A stretch of DNA of 64,000 nt from Rhodovulum sp. MB263 (GCF_002073975.1 NZ_CP020384.1:3038001-3102000); one strand, 5' to 3'. Counted from the first letter of the stretch, positions 17,512 through 26,348 are shown. The notes: generated by a model not told the origin, from the sequence alone. Made by a program: numbers and translations.

Positions 17512-17528
17512 CCATTTGGAGAATCGTC

Positions 17529-17999
17529 ATGACACCGATCCCGACCGAGACCTCCCGCCTTCCCGGACTGCATGCCGCAGCCGGCGCGCTTGGCCTTGCC
17601 CTGATCGCCTCGTTCTGGCTGTCGACGCTTGGCGCCGAGCTTTTCGGAACGACGCCCCAGATCGTGGCGGTCAAGACCGCGATCCCCTACGGGCTTGTCC
17701 TGCTGGTGCCTGCGCTGATCGTTGCCGGGGCGGGCGGGGCCCGGCTGGCGCGCGACCGCCACGGCCCCCTTGTTGCCCGCAAGGCACAGCGGATGCGGCT
17801 CGTCGCGCTGAACGGGCTGCTGATCCTCGTGCCCTCGGCCCTATTCCTGGCCCAAAAGGCTGCGGCACAGGATTTCGACGCCGCCTTTGTCGTGGTGCAA
17901 CTGAGCGAACTGGCGGCGGGGGCGATCAATCTCACGCTTCTCGGCGCTAATCTGCGCGACGGCCTGAGAATGCGCCAGGGACGCCCCGCCCTGCGCTGA
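17529..17999 (+). CDS. Four-helix membrane protein of unknown function, MarR-controlled
   Basis: Not recognised at family level. The 156-aa protein has four hydrophobic segments at about residues 15-35, 48-70, 92-112 and 120-142 (ALGLALIASFWLSTLG, GLVLLVPALIVAGAGG, LNGLLILVPSALFLAQ, LSELAAGAINLTLLGA), with basic loops between helices 2 and 3 and at the C-terminus. No enzyme motif is visible. GGAG lies 8 nt before the ATG at 17529. Context suggests induction when the divergent MarR repressor binds its ligand, for example in solvent, antibiotic or redox stress, but this is inference. Confidence 0.75.
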   Translation: MTPIPTETSRLPGLHAAAGALGLALIASFWLSTLGAELFGTTPQIVAVKTAIPYGLVLLVPALIVAGAGGARLARDRHGPLVARKAQRMRLVALNGLLILVPSALFLAQKAAAQDFDAAFVVVQLSELAAGAINLTLLGANLRDGLRMRQGRPALR

Positions 18000-18073
18000 G
18001 CGGCGGCCGAATGTCGCTTTCGGAATGGACTTGTCGGTGCCACGGGCCACCTTGGCTGGAAAGGGAGGCACGC

Positions 18074-19450
18074 ATGGACCTGTCCGTTTTCGACATCTTC
18101 AAGATCGGCATCGGCCCCTCCTCGTCGCATACGATGGGGCCGATGCTGGCGGCCGCGCGGTTTCTCGACCTGCTGCGGGGCTCGCCTTTCCATCCGGTGG
18201 GTCTGCGCGCCTCGCTGCACGGTTCTCTGGCCTTCACCGGGATCGGGCACGCCACCGATCGGGCGGTGATCCTCGGGCTCGACGGTTTCACCCCCGAAAG
18301 CTATGATCGCGACGCCGCCGAGGATGCGCTGGCGCGGATCCGGGCCGAGGCCGAGGTCCGCCCCAAAGGCCTGCCGCCGCTGCGTTTCGATCCGGCCTGC
18401 GATCTCGTCTTCGATCACGACCGCGCCCTGCCCGGCCATGCCAATGGCATGACCCTCTCGGCCATCGACGCGGAAGGCGACATCCTGACCCGCGAGACCT
18501 ATTACTCGATCGGCGGCGGCTTCGTGCGGACCGAGGCCGAGCTTTCCGCGGGCGATACCGACAGGGGCGCAGCGCCATCCCTGCCCTATCCCTTTGCCAG
18601 CGCGGCCGAGCTGCTGGCCCTGGCCGAGACCTCGGGCAAGTCGATCGCCGCCATGAAACGTGCCAATGAGATCGCGCGGATGGGGCCCGAGGCGCTCGAG
18701 ACCGGACTGGCGCGGATCTGGTCGGCGATGTCGGACTGCATCGAGCGGGGGCTCGCGACCGACGGTCTGCTGCCCGGCGGCCTCGGCATCCGCAGGCGGG
18801 CCCATGCGATCCATAACGCGCTGCAGGCCGAACGCGGCATGAACCTGACGCCGCCGCACACGATCAACGACTGGATGAGCGTCTATGCGATGGCCGTGAA
18901 CGAAGAGAACGCGGCCGGCGGGCAGGTGGTGACGGCCCCGACCAACGGCGCGGCCGGGGTGGTCCCCGCCACGATCCGCTACTGGCTGAGCCATGTGCCC
19001 GCCGCGCAGCCGTCGAAGGTCGGGGATTTCCTGCTGACCGCCGCGGCGATCGGCGGGCTGATCAAGAAGAATGCCTCGATCTCGGGGGCGGAATGCGGCT
19101 GTCAGGCCGAGGTGGGCTCGGCCTCGGCGATGGCGGCGGCAGGTTTGGCGGCGGTGATGGGGGGCAGCCCCGAACAGGTCGAGAATGCGGCCGAGATCGC
19201 GCTGGAGCACCATCTGGGCATGACCTGCGACCCGGTGAAGGGGCTGGTTCAGGTGCCCTGCATCGAACGCAACGGCCTGGGCGCGATCAAGGCGGTCTCG
19301 GCCGCCTCGCTGGCCCTGCGCGGAGACGGGCGCCATTTCGTGCCGCTGGACGCCTGCATCGAGACCATGCGCCAGACCGGTCGCGACATGAACGAGAAAT
19401 ACAAGGAAACCGCGCTGGGAGGGCTGGCCGTCAACATTCCGAATTGCTGA
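18074..19450 (+). CDS. sdaA: L-serine ammonia-lyase, iron-sulfur type
   Basis: Deaminates L-serine to pyruvate and ammonia using an oxygen-sensitive [4Fe-4S] cluster. The 458-aa single-chain form has the beta domain first ([19 protein letters not shown]) and the alpha domain after it. Candidate cluster cysteines are in [26 protein letters not shown] and [11 protein letters not shown] strong GGGAGG precedes the ATG at 18074. The stop codon lies in the first unit of a 14-bp tandem repeat. It appears monocistronic. Confidence 0.96.
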   Translation: MDLSVFDIFKIGIGPSSSHTMGPMLAAARFLDLLRGSPFHPVGLRASLHGSLAFTGIGHATDRAVILGLDGFTPESYDRDAAEDALARIRAEAEVRPKGLPPLRFDPACDLVFDHDRALPGHANGMTLSAIDAEGDILTRETYYSIGGGFVRTEAELSAGDTDRGAAPSLPYPFASAAELLALAETSGKSIAAMKRANEIARMGPEALETGLARIWSAMSDCIERGLATDGLLPGGLGIRRRAHAIHNALQAERGMNLTPPHTINDWMSVYAMAVNEENAAGGQVVTAPTNGAAGVVPATIRYWLSHVPAAQPSKVGDFLLTAAAIGGLIKKNASISGAECGCQAEVGSASAMAAAGLAAVMGGSPEQVENAAEIALEHHLGMTCDPVKGLVQVPCIERNGLGAIKAVSAASLALRGDGRHFVPLDACIETMRQTGRDMNEKYKETALGGLAVNIPNC

Positions 19451-19496
19451 GGCCGAATTGCTGAGGCCAACTTGCTGGGGGCCGACTTGCCGAAGG
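19439..19496 (+). repeat. 14-bp tandem repeat across the sdaA stop codon
   Basis: Four head-to-tail units: two identical CCGAATTGCTGAGG copies (19439-19452 and 19453-19466), then two diverged copies with one extra base. The sdaA TGA falls in the first unit. Because the unit is not a multiple of three, expansion would not lengthen the protein. Confidence 0.75.
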
Positions 19497-19565
19497 GTCC
19501 GGCGCTGCGACACGCTCGGCCGTCCCGCCACGCCCCCCCCGTATCTGCGCGCCCCGGCCCGCGGC

Positions 19566-20111
19566 CTATCCGTTCATCTTCGAGAGCTTCTGCTGCAGTT
19601 CCGCGAGCTGGCGCTTGATCTGCTCCAGTTCGCGCTCTTCGCCCCCCTCCCCTTCCGTGCCGGGCGCCGCACCGCCACTCCAGCCGGCCGTCATCGCTTT
19701 CAGGAAGGCTTCCTGCTGTGCCTGCATCGCACCCAGCCCCGGCATCGCCATCGGGTTGATGCGGCCGAAATTCTCCATCATCTTCGACTGGCTGTCGCGC
19801 AGCATCTCGAAGCTTGCGGCAAGGAATTGCGGCACGACACTCTGGGCCGAGGTGGTGTAACTGCGCACGAGATCGGTGAGCACGTTGATCGGCAGCACGC
19901 TCTCGCCCTTGCTCTCGTGCTCGGCGATGATCTGAAGCAGATACTGGCGCGTCAGGTCGTCACCGCTTTTGAGATCGACGATCTTCACGTCGCGGCCGGT
20001 CCGGATCACCTTGGCGATATCCTCCAGCGTCACGTAATCGCTGGTCTCCGTATTGTAGAGACGCCGGCTGGCATAGCGCTTGATAAGAAGCGGCTCTTTC
20101 GCGTCAGTCAC
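19566..20111 (-). CDS. phaR: Polyhydroxyalkanoate synthesis repressor PhaR
   Basis: DNA-binding repressor that senses PHA granules and controls phasin genes. The 181-aa protein has the N-terminal PHB/PHA-accumulation regulator domain (IKRYASRRLYNTETSDYVTL), then a second domain (VLPINVLTDLVRSYTTSAQS). The C-terminal helix (ELEQIKRQLAELQQKLSKM) is a probable coiled coil. The start is a GTG at 20111 with GGGGAGGAG upstream. It lies downstream of phaC and phaP on the same strand, and two CTGC-N3-GCAG boxes in the phaP promoter are its likely targets. Confidence 0.95.
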   Translation of the reverse strand: MTDAKEPLLIKRYASRRLYNTETSDYVTLEDIAKVIRTGRDVKIVDLKSGDDLTRQYLLQIIAEHESKGESVLPINVLTDLVRSYTTSAQSVVPQFLAASFEMLRDSQSKMMENFGRINPMAMPGLGAMQAQQEAFLKAMTAGWSGGAAPGTEGEGGEERELEQIKRQLAELQQKLSKMNG

Positions 20112-20280
20112 GGACTGTACTCCTCCCCGCTGGGTTCGCCGCCGATATTGCAGCGCAGAAAGCTTAGGGCAGGAAGCTTAGGCGCAGCGGCAACAAAAAG
20201 AAAGGGCGGGTGCAAATGCACCCGCCCTTCCCGAACCGGTCCGGCAACAGGACTTCAGGATTGCCGGACAAAATATCCGG

Positions 20281-20739
20281 TCAGGCCTTTTCCGACGCGA
20301 CGGTGGTGGCCTTCTTGGCGGTCTTGGTCGCGGTCGCGGTGGCTTTTTTCATCGCCGAGGTCGCATCCTCGGAGAAGTCCTTGCCCGCAGCCAGCATCAG
20401 CTCGACGGTCTCCATCTGGACCTTCTTCGCCACTTCCGCGAAGGCCGCCATGTTCTCGGCCGCCATCTCGGCCGAGGTCGACGCGAAGTCGGTCATGGCC
20501 TTGGTGTAATCGGTGGGCTCGTCCTTGAGCGTGGTCACCTCGCCGACCTTGGACAGGGTGTCCTTGGTCCATTTGGCGGAAATCTCGGTCGATTTCTCGG
20601 CGGCTTCCAGCGCCACCTTGGACATCTTCTCGGCAAGGGCGGCCTGGGTCCTGAAGGCGTCCTGCATCGCGGTCGGGTCCATCGAGAACGCCGACATCAT
20701 GTCCTGCATCATCTTGGTAAAGTCTTGTGCGTCAGCCAT
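20281..20739 (-). CDS. phaP: Phasin (PHA granule-associated protein)
   Basis: Amphipathic protein coating polyhydroxyalkanoate granules. The 152-aa protein is mostly helical and Met/Ala/Lys-rich (DFTKMMQDMMSAFSMDPTAM), with the phasin_2 layout and an Ala/Lys/Thr-rich tail (AMKKATATATKTAKKATTVA). The ATG at 20739 has GAGGAGAG upstream; in-frame codons upstream overlap the promoter. The promoter carries two PhaR-type boxes, which suits the known granule-dependent derepression of phasins. Confidence 0.93.
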   Translation of the reverse strand: MADAQDFTKMMQDMMSAFSMDPTAMQDAFRTQAALAEKMSKVALEAAEKSTEISAKWTKDTLSKVGEVTTLKDEPTDYTKAMTDFASTSAEMAAENMAAFAEVAKKVQMETVELMLAAGKDFSEDATSAMKKATATATKTAKKATTVASEKA

Positions 20740-20796
20740 GGGTCTCTCTCCTCTTACGGGTAAACTGCACCCGAACTCTGCTGTGATCCGAGACTG

Positions 20797-20825
20797 AATA
20801 TACACGCTGCAGCGCAGCATTTCAA
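20797..20825 (-). promoter_or_regulatory. Candidate phaP promoter
   Basis: On the minus strand: TTGAAA (20825-20820), a 17-bp spacer, and TATATT (20802-20797), 57 bp before the phaP start. The spacer contains a complete PhaR-type box. Confidence 0.7.
20807..20817. promoter_or_regulatory. PhaR box 1 (in the promoter spacer)
   Basis: CTGC-AGC-GCAG matches the CTGC-N3-GCAG pattern reported for PhaR of Paracoccus and Rhodobacter. Its place between the -35 and -10 elements would block RNA polymerase. It belongs to a 16-bp direct repeat shared with box 2. Confidence 0.75.
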
Positions 20826-20835
20826 GATTATTTTG

Positions 20836-20846
20836 CTGCAGCGCAG
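20836..20846. promoter_or_regulatory. PhaR box 2 (upstream of the -35 element)
   Basis: Second CTGC-AGC-GCAG, 29 bp from box 1, so the two would lie on nearly the same face of the helix (about 2.8 turns). It lies between the phaC stop and the phaP -35 element. Confidence 0.7.
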
Positions 20847-20868
20847 CATTGACGGCAAGCCCCTGATA

Positions 20869-22668
20869 TCAGTCCTCTTTACTTCCCATGACATAGGTTC
20901 CGGGGGCATCTCCAAGCAGCGGATGGCCGTCCGCCCCCGGCTCGCGGGCGGGAACCTGCCGACCCGAGCGACGCTTTAGCCAGGCATCCCAGCGCGGCCA
21001 CCAAGATCCCTCGGTGAAGGCGGCATCCTCGCGCCAGGCGTCGGCGGCGAGGTCCTTCATCGGCGCGTCATTCACGTAATGGCCGTATTTCCTGCGCTCG
21101 GGCGGATTGACGATGCCCGCGATATGCCCCGATTGCGACAGGATGAAGGTCTTGCTGGTCGAGCCCATCTTGCGCACCCCTTCGTAACTCGACCTCCAGG
21201 CCGCGATATGGTCGGTCTCGCAGGCCACGGCGCAAAGCGGCAGGCGGACCTCCGAGATATGCACCCGCTCGCCGCAGATCTCGAACCCCTCGGTCGCGAA
21301 CCGGTCCCCCTGGCAGAGCCCGCGCAGATATTCGACCGCCATCCGCGCCGGGAGGTTGGTCGAATCTCCGTTCCAGTAGAGCAGATCGAAGGCGGGCGGG
21401 GTTTCGCCCATCATGTAATTGCGGATCGCCGGACGGTAGATCAGGTCGTTCGAGCGCAGGAAGGAGAAGGTCCGCGACATGAAGAAACTGTCGAGAACAC
21501 CCTTCCGCATCACCTCGCGCTCGATCCCGTCGACGAAATCATTGTCGAGGAAGACCCCGACCTCCCCCTGATCGGAAAAGTCGGTCAGCGTGGTGAAGAA
21601 CGTGGCAGAGCGGATCGAGCTGTCGCCACGTTTCTGCATCAGCGCAAGCGTCAGCGCCAGCGTGGTGCCCGCGATGCAGTAGCCGACCGCGTTGATCTTG
21701 TCTTCGCCGGTGATCGCCTTCACCTCGGCAATGGCGGTCAGATAGCCTTCCTCGACATATTGCCCGAGGCCGACATCGGCATAGCTGGCATCGGGATTGA
21801 CCCAGGACACGACGAAGACCGTGTAGCCCTGCCCGACGAGCCAGCGGATCAGGGATTTCTGCGGCGTCAGGTCGAGAATGTAGAACTTGTTGATCCAGGG
21901 CGGGAAGATCAGGATGGGCGTGGCGTGAACAGTCTCGGTCGCGGGCGCGTACTGTATCAGTTCGAGCATGCGGTTGCGGAACACCACCTTGCCCGGCGCG
22001 GTGGCCAGGTTGCGGCCGACGGCAAAGGCCTCGCGATCGGCAAGCGTGACCAGGATCTCGCCGTCATTGGCCTCGATGTCGCGCACCAGGTTCTCGAGCC
22101 CGTCGACCAGCGACTGGCCATCGGTCGCGGCCGCACGCTCGAGCGCCTCGGGATTGGTGCCGAGGAAATTCGCGGGCGACATCAGGTCGACGATCTGCTG
22201 GGTGAAATATTCCAGCCGCCTTGCATCGCGTGGATTGAGCCCGTCGATATCCCTGACCGCGCTCGAGATCGCCTCGGCGCTCATCAGGTATTGCTGCTTT
22301 ATGTAGTTGAAATAGGGATGGGTCTGCCAGAGCGGATTGGAAAAGCGCGGATCCTTCGGCGTCTTGTCGGTCGGCGCCTGCAGCTTGCCGCGGGCCAGCG
22401 CCTCTTGGGCCTCGACGAAATGCTTGAGCGCCTTGCCCCAGTAGGACACCTGATGCTCGATCAGCTTGGAGGGGTTCTGCATCATCTCGGCCATGTAGGC
22501 GGCCGCCGCCTTCATGTAGAGATCATGCCCCGGCGTCTGCAGGTTCGGGTCGATGCGCCGCTTCTTCGACATCGCCGAAACCAGTCGTTCCGTCAGCTCT
22601 TCCAGCTTAACCAGATTCTCGTTCAGCCGCTCCAGATTGGTGGCCGGCGCATCATCTTTTATTGTCAC
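20869..22668 (-). CDS. phaC: Class I polyhydroxyalkanoate synthase
   Basis: Polymerises (R)-3-hydroxyacyl-CoA into storage polyester. The 599-aa length and single-subunit form indicate class I. The lipase-like box has the nucleophile Cys331 (NAVGYCIAGTTLAL); the catalytic Asp lies in CETDHIAAW and the His in SQSGHIAGIVNPP. The start is a GTG at 22668 with an AGGGGG element rather far upstream. It is divergent from the depolymerase gene phaZ, and phaP and phaR follow. No phaA or phaB is in the window. Confidence 0.96.
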   Translation of the reverse strand: MTIKDDAPATNLERLNENLVKLEELTERLVSAMSKKRRIDPNLQTPGHDLYMKAAAAYMAEMMQNPSKLIEHQVSYWGKALKHFVEAQEALARGKLQAPTDKTPKDPRFSNPLWQTHPYFNYIKQQYLMSAEAISSAVRDIDGLNPRDARRLEYFTQQIVDLMSPANFLGTNPEALERAAATDGQSLVDGLENLVRDIEANDGEILVTLADREAFAVGRNLATAPGKVVFRNRMLELIQYAPATETVHATPILIFPPWINKFYILDLTPQKSLIRWLVGQGYTVFVVSWVNPDASYADVGLGQYVEEGYLTAIAEVKAITGEDKINAVGYCIAGTTLALTLALMQKRGDSSIRSATFFTTLTDFSDQGEVGVFLDNDFVDGIEREVMRKGVLDSFFMSRTFSFLRSNDLIYRPAIRNYMMGETPPAFDLLYWNGDSTNLPARMAVEYLRGLCQGDRFATEGFEICGERVHISEVRLPLCAVACETDHIAAWRSSYEGVRKMGSTSKTFILSQSGHIAGIVNPPERRKYGHYVNDAPMKDLAADAWREDAAFTEGSWWPRWDAWLKRRSGRQVPAREPGADGHPLLGDAPGTYVMGSKED

Positions 22669-22766
22669 GACGTTGTTTCCCCCTTAACCTTCGCAGATGC
22701 AGCATAGACGCGCGCAGCCGGCCGTTGCGGCCGGCCCCCGATATACCATCACAGATGGAGTGGCGA

Positions 22767-24035
22767 ATGAATTTCATGACGACCTATGACCTGATGGAGA
22801 CCGCGCGCAACACGAACCAGTGGTTCGGCGCCACCGCACGCGCATTGGGGTCCTATCCGGCTGTCGCCATGGTTCCCTCCCCCCTCTTCCAGATGATCGC
22901 CGCCTGGGGCGAAGTCACTGAACGCACCTTCGCCCGCATGGTGGCAAAGCCCGACTGGAACATCAACACCGTGGTGGGCGCGGACGGGCGCGACCATATC
23001 GTCTCGGTCGAGAAATGCGTGACCCGGCCCTTCGGCGATCTCATCCATTTCAAGGTACATGGCCGGCCGCAGATGCGGCGCCGGGTGATGCTGGTGGCCC
23101 CGATGTCGGGACATTATGCCACGCTGCTGCGCTCGACCGTGGCCAGCCTTCTGCCCGATTGCGACGTCTATATCACCGACTGGCACAATGCCCGCGACAT
23201 CCCGGTTTCGGAGGGCAAGTTCGACATCGAGGATTACACCCTCTATCTGGTCGACTTCCTCAAGCATCTGGGCCCCGACACCCATGTCATCGCGGTCTGC
23301 CAGCCCGCGCCGCTGGCGCTGGCCGCGACCGCCTATCTGGCCGAGGAGGACCCCGCCGCCCAGCCGCGCACGCTGACCCTGATCGGCGGGCCGATCGATC
23401 CCGATGCCGCCGCCACCGACGTCACCGATTTCGGCCGGCGGGTGACCATGGGCCAGCTCGAGCAGCTGGTGATCCAGCGCGTCGGGTTCAAATATGCGGG
23501 CGTCGGACGGCTGGTCTATCCGGGCATGCTACAGCTGGCCTCGTTCATGTCGATGAACTCGGACAGGCACAGCCGCGCCTTTTCGGAACAGATCCTGCGC
23601 GCGGCCAAGGGCGATGCGGGCGATCATGACAAGCATAACCGCTTCTATGACGAATATCTCGCCGTGATGGACATGACCTCGGAATTCTACCTGACGACGG
23701 TCGACCGGGTCTTCAAGCGGCGCGAGATCGCCCGGAACGCGTTTTCGGTCAACGGTCGCAAGGTCGACATCGCCGCGATCACCGAGGTTGCGGTCAAGAC
23801 CGTCGAGGGCGCCAATGACGATATCTCGGCGCCCGGCCAGTGCATCGCCGCGCTCGATCTGCTGACCGGGCTGCCTGAAAACAAGAAGGCCAGCCATCTG
23901 GAACCCGGTGCGGGCCACTACGGCATCTTCGCGGGCAAGAGCTGGCGCAACAACATCCGCCCGCTGGTGCTGCACTTCATCGACGCCAATTCCGGCGATC
24001 CGCAACCGGCGCGGGCCCATCTGAAAACGGTCTGA
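22767..24035 (+). CDS. phaZ: Intracellular polyhydroxyalkanoate depolymerase
   Basis: Mobilises stored PHA. The 422-aa protein belongs to the intracellular PhaZ family, which uses a cysteine nucleophile (Cys178 in HVIAVCQPAPLALAA). The alpha/beta-hydrolase features include VMLVAPMSGHYATLLRSTV and a late His in EPGAGHYGIFAG. The ATG at 22767 has GGAG 7 nt upstream; the longer frame runs into the phaC leader. It is divergent from phaC, the usual layout in Rhodobacteraceae. The 98-bp gap has a strong GGCCGGC dyad (22719-22738) of unknown role. Confidence 0.95.
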   Translation: MNFMTTYDLMETARNTNQWFGATARALGSYPAVAMVPSPLFQMIAAWGEVTERTFARMVAKPDWNINTVVGADGRDHIVSVEKCVTRPFGDLIHFKVHGRPQMRRRVMLVAPMSGHYATLLRSTVASLLPDCDVYITDWHNARDIPVSEGKFDIEDYTLYLVDFLKHLGPDTHVIAVCQPAPLALAATAYLAEEDPAAQPRTLTLIGGPIDPDAAATDVTDFGRRVTMGQLEQLVIQRVGFKYAGVGRLVYPGMLQLASFMSMNSDRHSRAFSEQILRAAKGDAGDHDKHNRFYDEYLAVMDMTSEFYLTTVDRVFKRREIARNAFSVNGRKVDIAAITEVAVKTVEGANDDISAPGQCIAALDLLTGLPENKKASHLEPGAGHYGIFAGKSWRNNIRPLVLHFIDANSGDPQPARAHLKTV

Positions 24036-24130
24036 CCGGAAGCCGCGCCCCGACAGGGCGCGGGCGCCTGCGGCGCATGGGTATTTGAACCAAGAAGAAG
24101 ACCCGACGCCGGATTCTCGGGCCCGAAGCG

Positions 24131-24874
24131 TCAGCCGATCTCGAGGATGGCCTGCTCGATCAGGGCAAGGGCCTCGGGGCTCGAGAAGCGGTGATCGGCG
24201 CCCTTGACGAGGGTCAGCCGAAGATCCGGGGCCTCGATCCGCTCCAGCAGCCGGAGCGCGACGCGAGTCTCGACATCCTCGTCGGCCGTGCCCTGCAGAA
24301 GCCGCACCGGGAAGCCGAAGGCAAGCGGCGCGCGCAGCACGAGGTTCCGCCGGCCATCCTCGATCAGATGGCGGGTGATGACATAGGGGCTGTCGGCATA
24401 GGCCGAAGGGAGCTCGACCCGGCCGGTTTCAGTCAATTCGGCGCGCTGGGCCTCCGAGAACCCGGCCCACATGCTGTCCTCGGTGAAATCGGGCGCGGCG
24501 GCGATGCCGACAAGGCCCGCCACGCGCTCGGGCAGCGCGCGGGCCAGCAGAAGCGCGATCCAGCCGCCCATGGACGAGCCCACCAGCACCTGGCGTCCCT
24601 CGGTGAGTGCCCCGAGCGCGGCACGGGCATCGGCGGCCCAGTCGCCGATGGCGCCCTCGTCAAAGCGGCCCGAACTCTGGCCATGGCCGGAATAGTCGAA
24701 CCGCAGGAAGGCGCGCCCCTGCGCCCGGGCCCAGGCTTCGAGATGGGTGGCCTTGGTGCCTTCCATGTCCGACATGAACCCGCCGAGAAAGACGATGCCG
24801 GGCCCTGCCCCCTCGGTCCGATGATAGGCCAGGTGGCGGCCTTCGGGCGTGCTCAGCATCTGCGGTTCGGTCAT
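24131..24874 (-). CDS. Alpha/beta hydrolase (serine esterase type)
   Basis: A 247-aa hydrolase of the ABHD10/acyl-glucuronide esterase-like group. The nucleophile elbow is VGSSMGGWIAL; an oxyanion-hole region is near LGGFMSDMEGTKATHLEAWA; the late Asp and His lie in QGTADEDV and GADHRFSSPEAL. The substrate is unknown. The ATG at 24874 (MTEPQMLSTPEGRHLAYH) is the family-like start. It is convergent with phaZ, with a small GC hairpin (24045-24061) between them, and divergent from the aminotransferase gene. Confidence 0.85.
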   Translation of the reverse strand: MTEPQMLSTPEGRHLAYHRTEGAGPGIVFLGGFMSDMEGTKATHLEAWARAQGRAFLRFDYSGHGQSSGRFDEGAIGDWAADARAALGALTEGRQVLVGSSMGGWIALLLARALPERVAGLVGIAAAPDFTEDSMWAGFSEAQRAELTETGRVELPSAYADSPYVITRHLIEDGRRNLVLRAPLAFGFPVRLLQGTADEDVETRVALRLLERIEAPDLRLTLVKGADHRFSSPEALALIEQAILEIG

Positions 24875-25000
24875 CGGCCCCGGTCTCCTTCTCGGATGTC
24901 GTCGATTGCCGCCGGACGCTAGGCGCGCACCGAGGTCGAGGCAAGCCCCGCCGCGTCGGCGGCTCTTGCGGGCGGCGCCGAATTGGGGTTTGCTCCGGCC

Positions 25001-26107
25001 ATGACAGGACCCCGTTTCACCCCGCTCGTCGACAACCTGCCCGCGACCGTGCCCTTTATCGGACCCGAAACGCTGGAGCGCAGCCGTGGCCGCCCGTTCC
25101 GGGCCCGGCTCGGCGCCAATGAAAGCCTCTTCGGCCCCTCGCCGAAGGCGGTCGCCGCGATGCAGGCTGCGGTGCGCGAGGCCTGGAAATACGGCGACGC
25201 CCAGAACCACGAGCTGCGCCTGGCGCTGGCCGAGACGCATGGGGTCTCGCCAGACTGCATCATGGTCGGCGAGGGCATCGACGGGCTTCTGGGCTACCTG
25301 GTGCGGCTGCTGATTGCGCCCGGCGATCCGGTCGTGACCTCGGAGGGGGCCTATCCGACCTTCAATTACCACGTCGCGGGGTTCGGCGGCGCGCTGCACA
25401 AGGTGCCCTATCGCGACGACCACGAAGACCCGGAGGCGCTGATCGGCAAGGCCGCCGAACTGAAGGCCAAGCTGGTCTATCTGTCCAATCCCGACAACCC
25501 GATGGGCACCTGGCTTCCAGCGGGGCAGGTGCAGGAGATGATCGAGGCGGTGCCCGAGGGCACGCTGATGGTGCTGGACGAGGCCTATATCGAATTCGCC
25601 CCCGAGGGCACCGCGCCCGCCATCGACCCCGAAGATCCCCGGGTGATCCGGTTCCGGACCTTCTCGAAGGCGCATGGTCTGGCCGGGGCGCGGGTGGGCT
25701 ATGCCATCGCCGCGGCGCCGCTGATCGCGGCCTTCGAAAAGGTCCGCAACCATTTCGGCATGTGCCGGATCAGTCAGGCCGGGGCGCTGGCCTCGCTGGC
25801 CGACACCGCCTGGCTGACCGAGGTCAAGGCCCAGGTCGCCGAGGGCCGCGCCATGATCGCACGGATCGCCGAGGCCAACGGGCTGAGCGCCCTGCCCTCC
25901 GCCACCAATTTCGTGACGGTCGATTGCGGCGGCGACGGCGATTTCGCCCGGAGGGTGCTGGCCGGGCTGACCGAGCGCGACGTCTTCGTGCGGATGCCGG
26001 GCGTCGCGCCGCTCGACCGCTGCATCCGGATCGCCTCGGGACCGGAAGATCAGCTGGCGGTTCTGGCCGACGAGTTGCCGAAGGCGCTGGCAGCCGCGCG
26101 GGGCTGA
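25001..26107 (+). CDS. PLP-dependent aminotransferase, histidinol-phosphate aminotransferase-like
   Basis: Fold-type I class I/II aminotransferase. The 368-aa protein has the HisC-like opening LGANESLFGPSP, the PLP-binding NPDNPMGTW, DEAYIEF and the Schiff-base lysine in FSKAHGLAGARVGY. HisC paralogues of this kind are frequent in alphaproteobacteria and may act on histidinol-phosphate, aromatic amino acids or other substrates; no his genes are adjacent. The ATG at 25001 (MTGPRFTPLVDNLP) was chosen. It may be co-transcribed with the 56-aa membrane protein 54 bp downstream. Confidence 0.85.
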   Translation: MTGPRFTPLVDNLPATVPFIGPETLERSRGRPFRARLGANESLFGPSPKAVAAMQAAVREAWKYGDAQNHELRLALAETHGVSPDCIMVGEGIDGLLGYLVRLLIAPGDPVVTSEGAYPTFNYHVAGFGGALHKVPYRDDHEDPEALIGKAAELKAKLVYLSNPDNPMGTWLPAGQVQEMIEAVPEGTLMVLDEAYIEFAPEGTAPAIDPEDPRVIRFRTFSKAHGLAGARVGYAIAAAPLIAAFEKVRNHFGMCRISQAGALASLADTAWLTEVKAQVAEGRAMIARIAEANGLSALPSATNFVTVDCGGDGDFARRVLAGLTERDVFVRMPGVAPLDRCIRIASGPEDQLAVLADELPKALAAARG

Positions 26108-26161
26108 GCGGGGCTGAGCCGCGTTTACCCATCGCGGCCCGATTCGTGGCAGTCTGGGACC

Positions 26162-26332
26162 ATGTCAGACCGTCCCATACGCCCTGCCGAGCCCTATATC
26201 CGCGCCTTCCTGGTGTCGGGTTTCCTCGCCTTCTTCGTGCTCCTGATCCTGGTCTGGGTCACGGCGGGCTATGGCTGGGCCCTGGGGCTTGGCGGCACGA
26301 TCTGGCTGGCACTGCACCTCGGCGCACCCTGA
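26162..26332 (+). CDS. Small two-helix membrane protein (56 aa)
   Basis: ATG at 26162 to TGA at 26330-26332. The sequence has a polar N-terminus (MSDRPIRPAEPYIRAF) and two hydrophobic helices (LVSGFLAFFVLLILVWVTAG and WALGLGGTIWLALHLGAP) joined by a glycine-containing turn. The frame is open, has typical codon use and starts 54 bp after the aminotransferase stop. The ribosome-binding site is weak (TGGGAC). Function unknown. Confidence 0.55.
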   Translation: MSDRPIRPAEPYIRAFLVSGFLAFFVLLILVWVTAGYGWALGLGGTIWLALHLGAP

Positions 26333-26348
26333 TCCGATCGCACCCCGG

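Noticed and set aside
22719-22738. GGCCGGC dyad between phaC and phaZ as a terminator
   Set aside because: It lies between two divergent starts and has no T-tract, so termination makes no sense; role left open.
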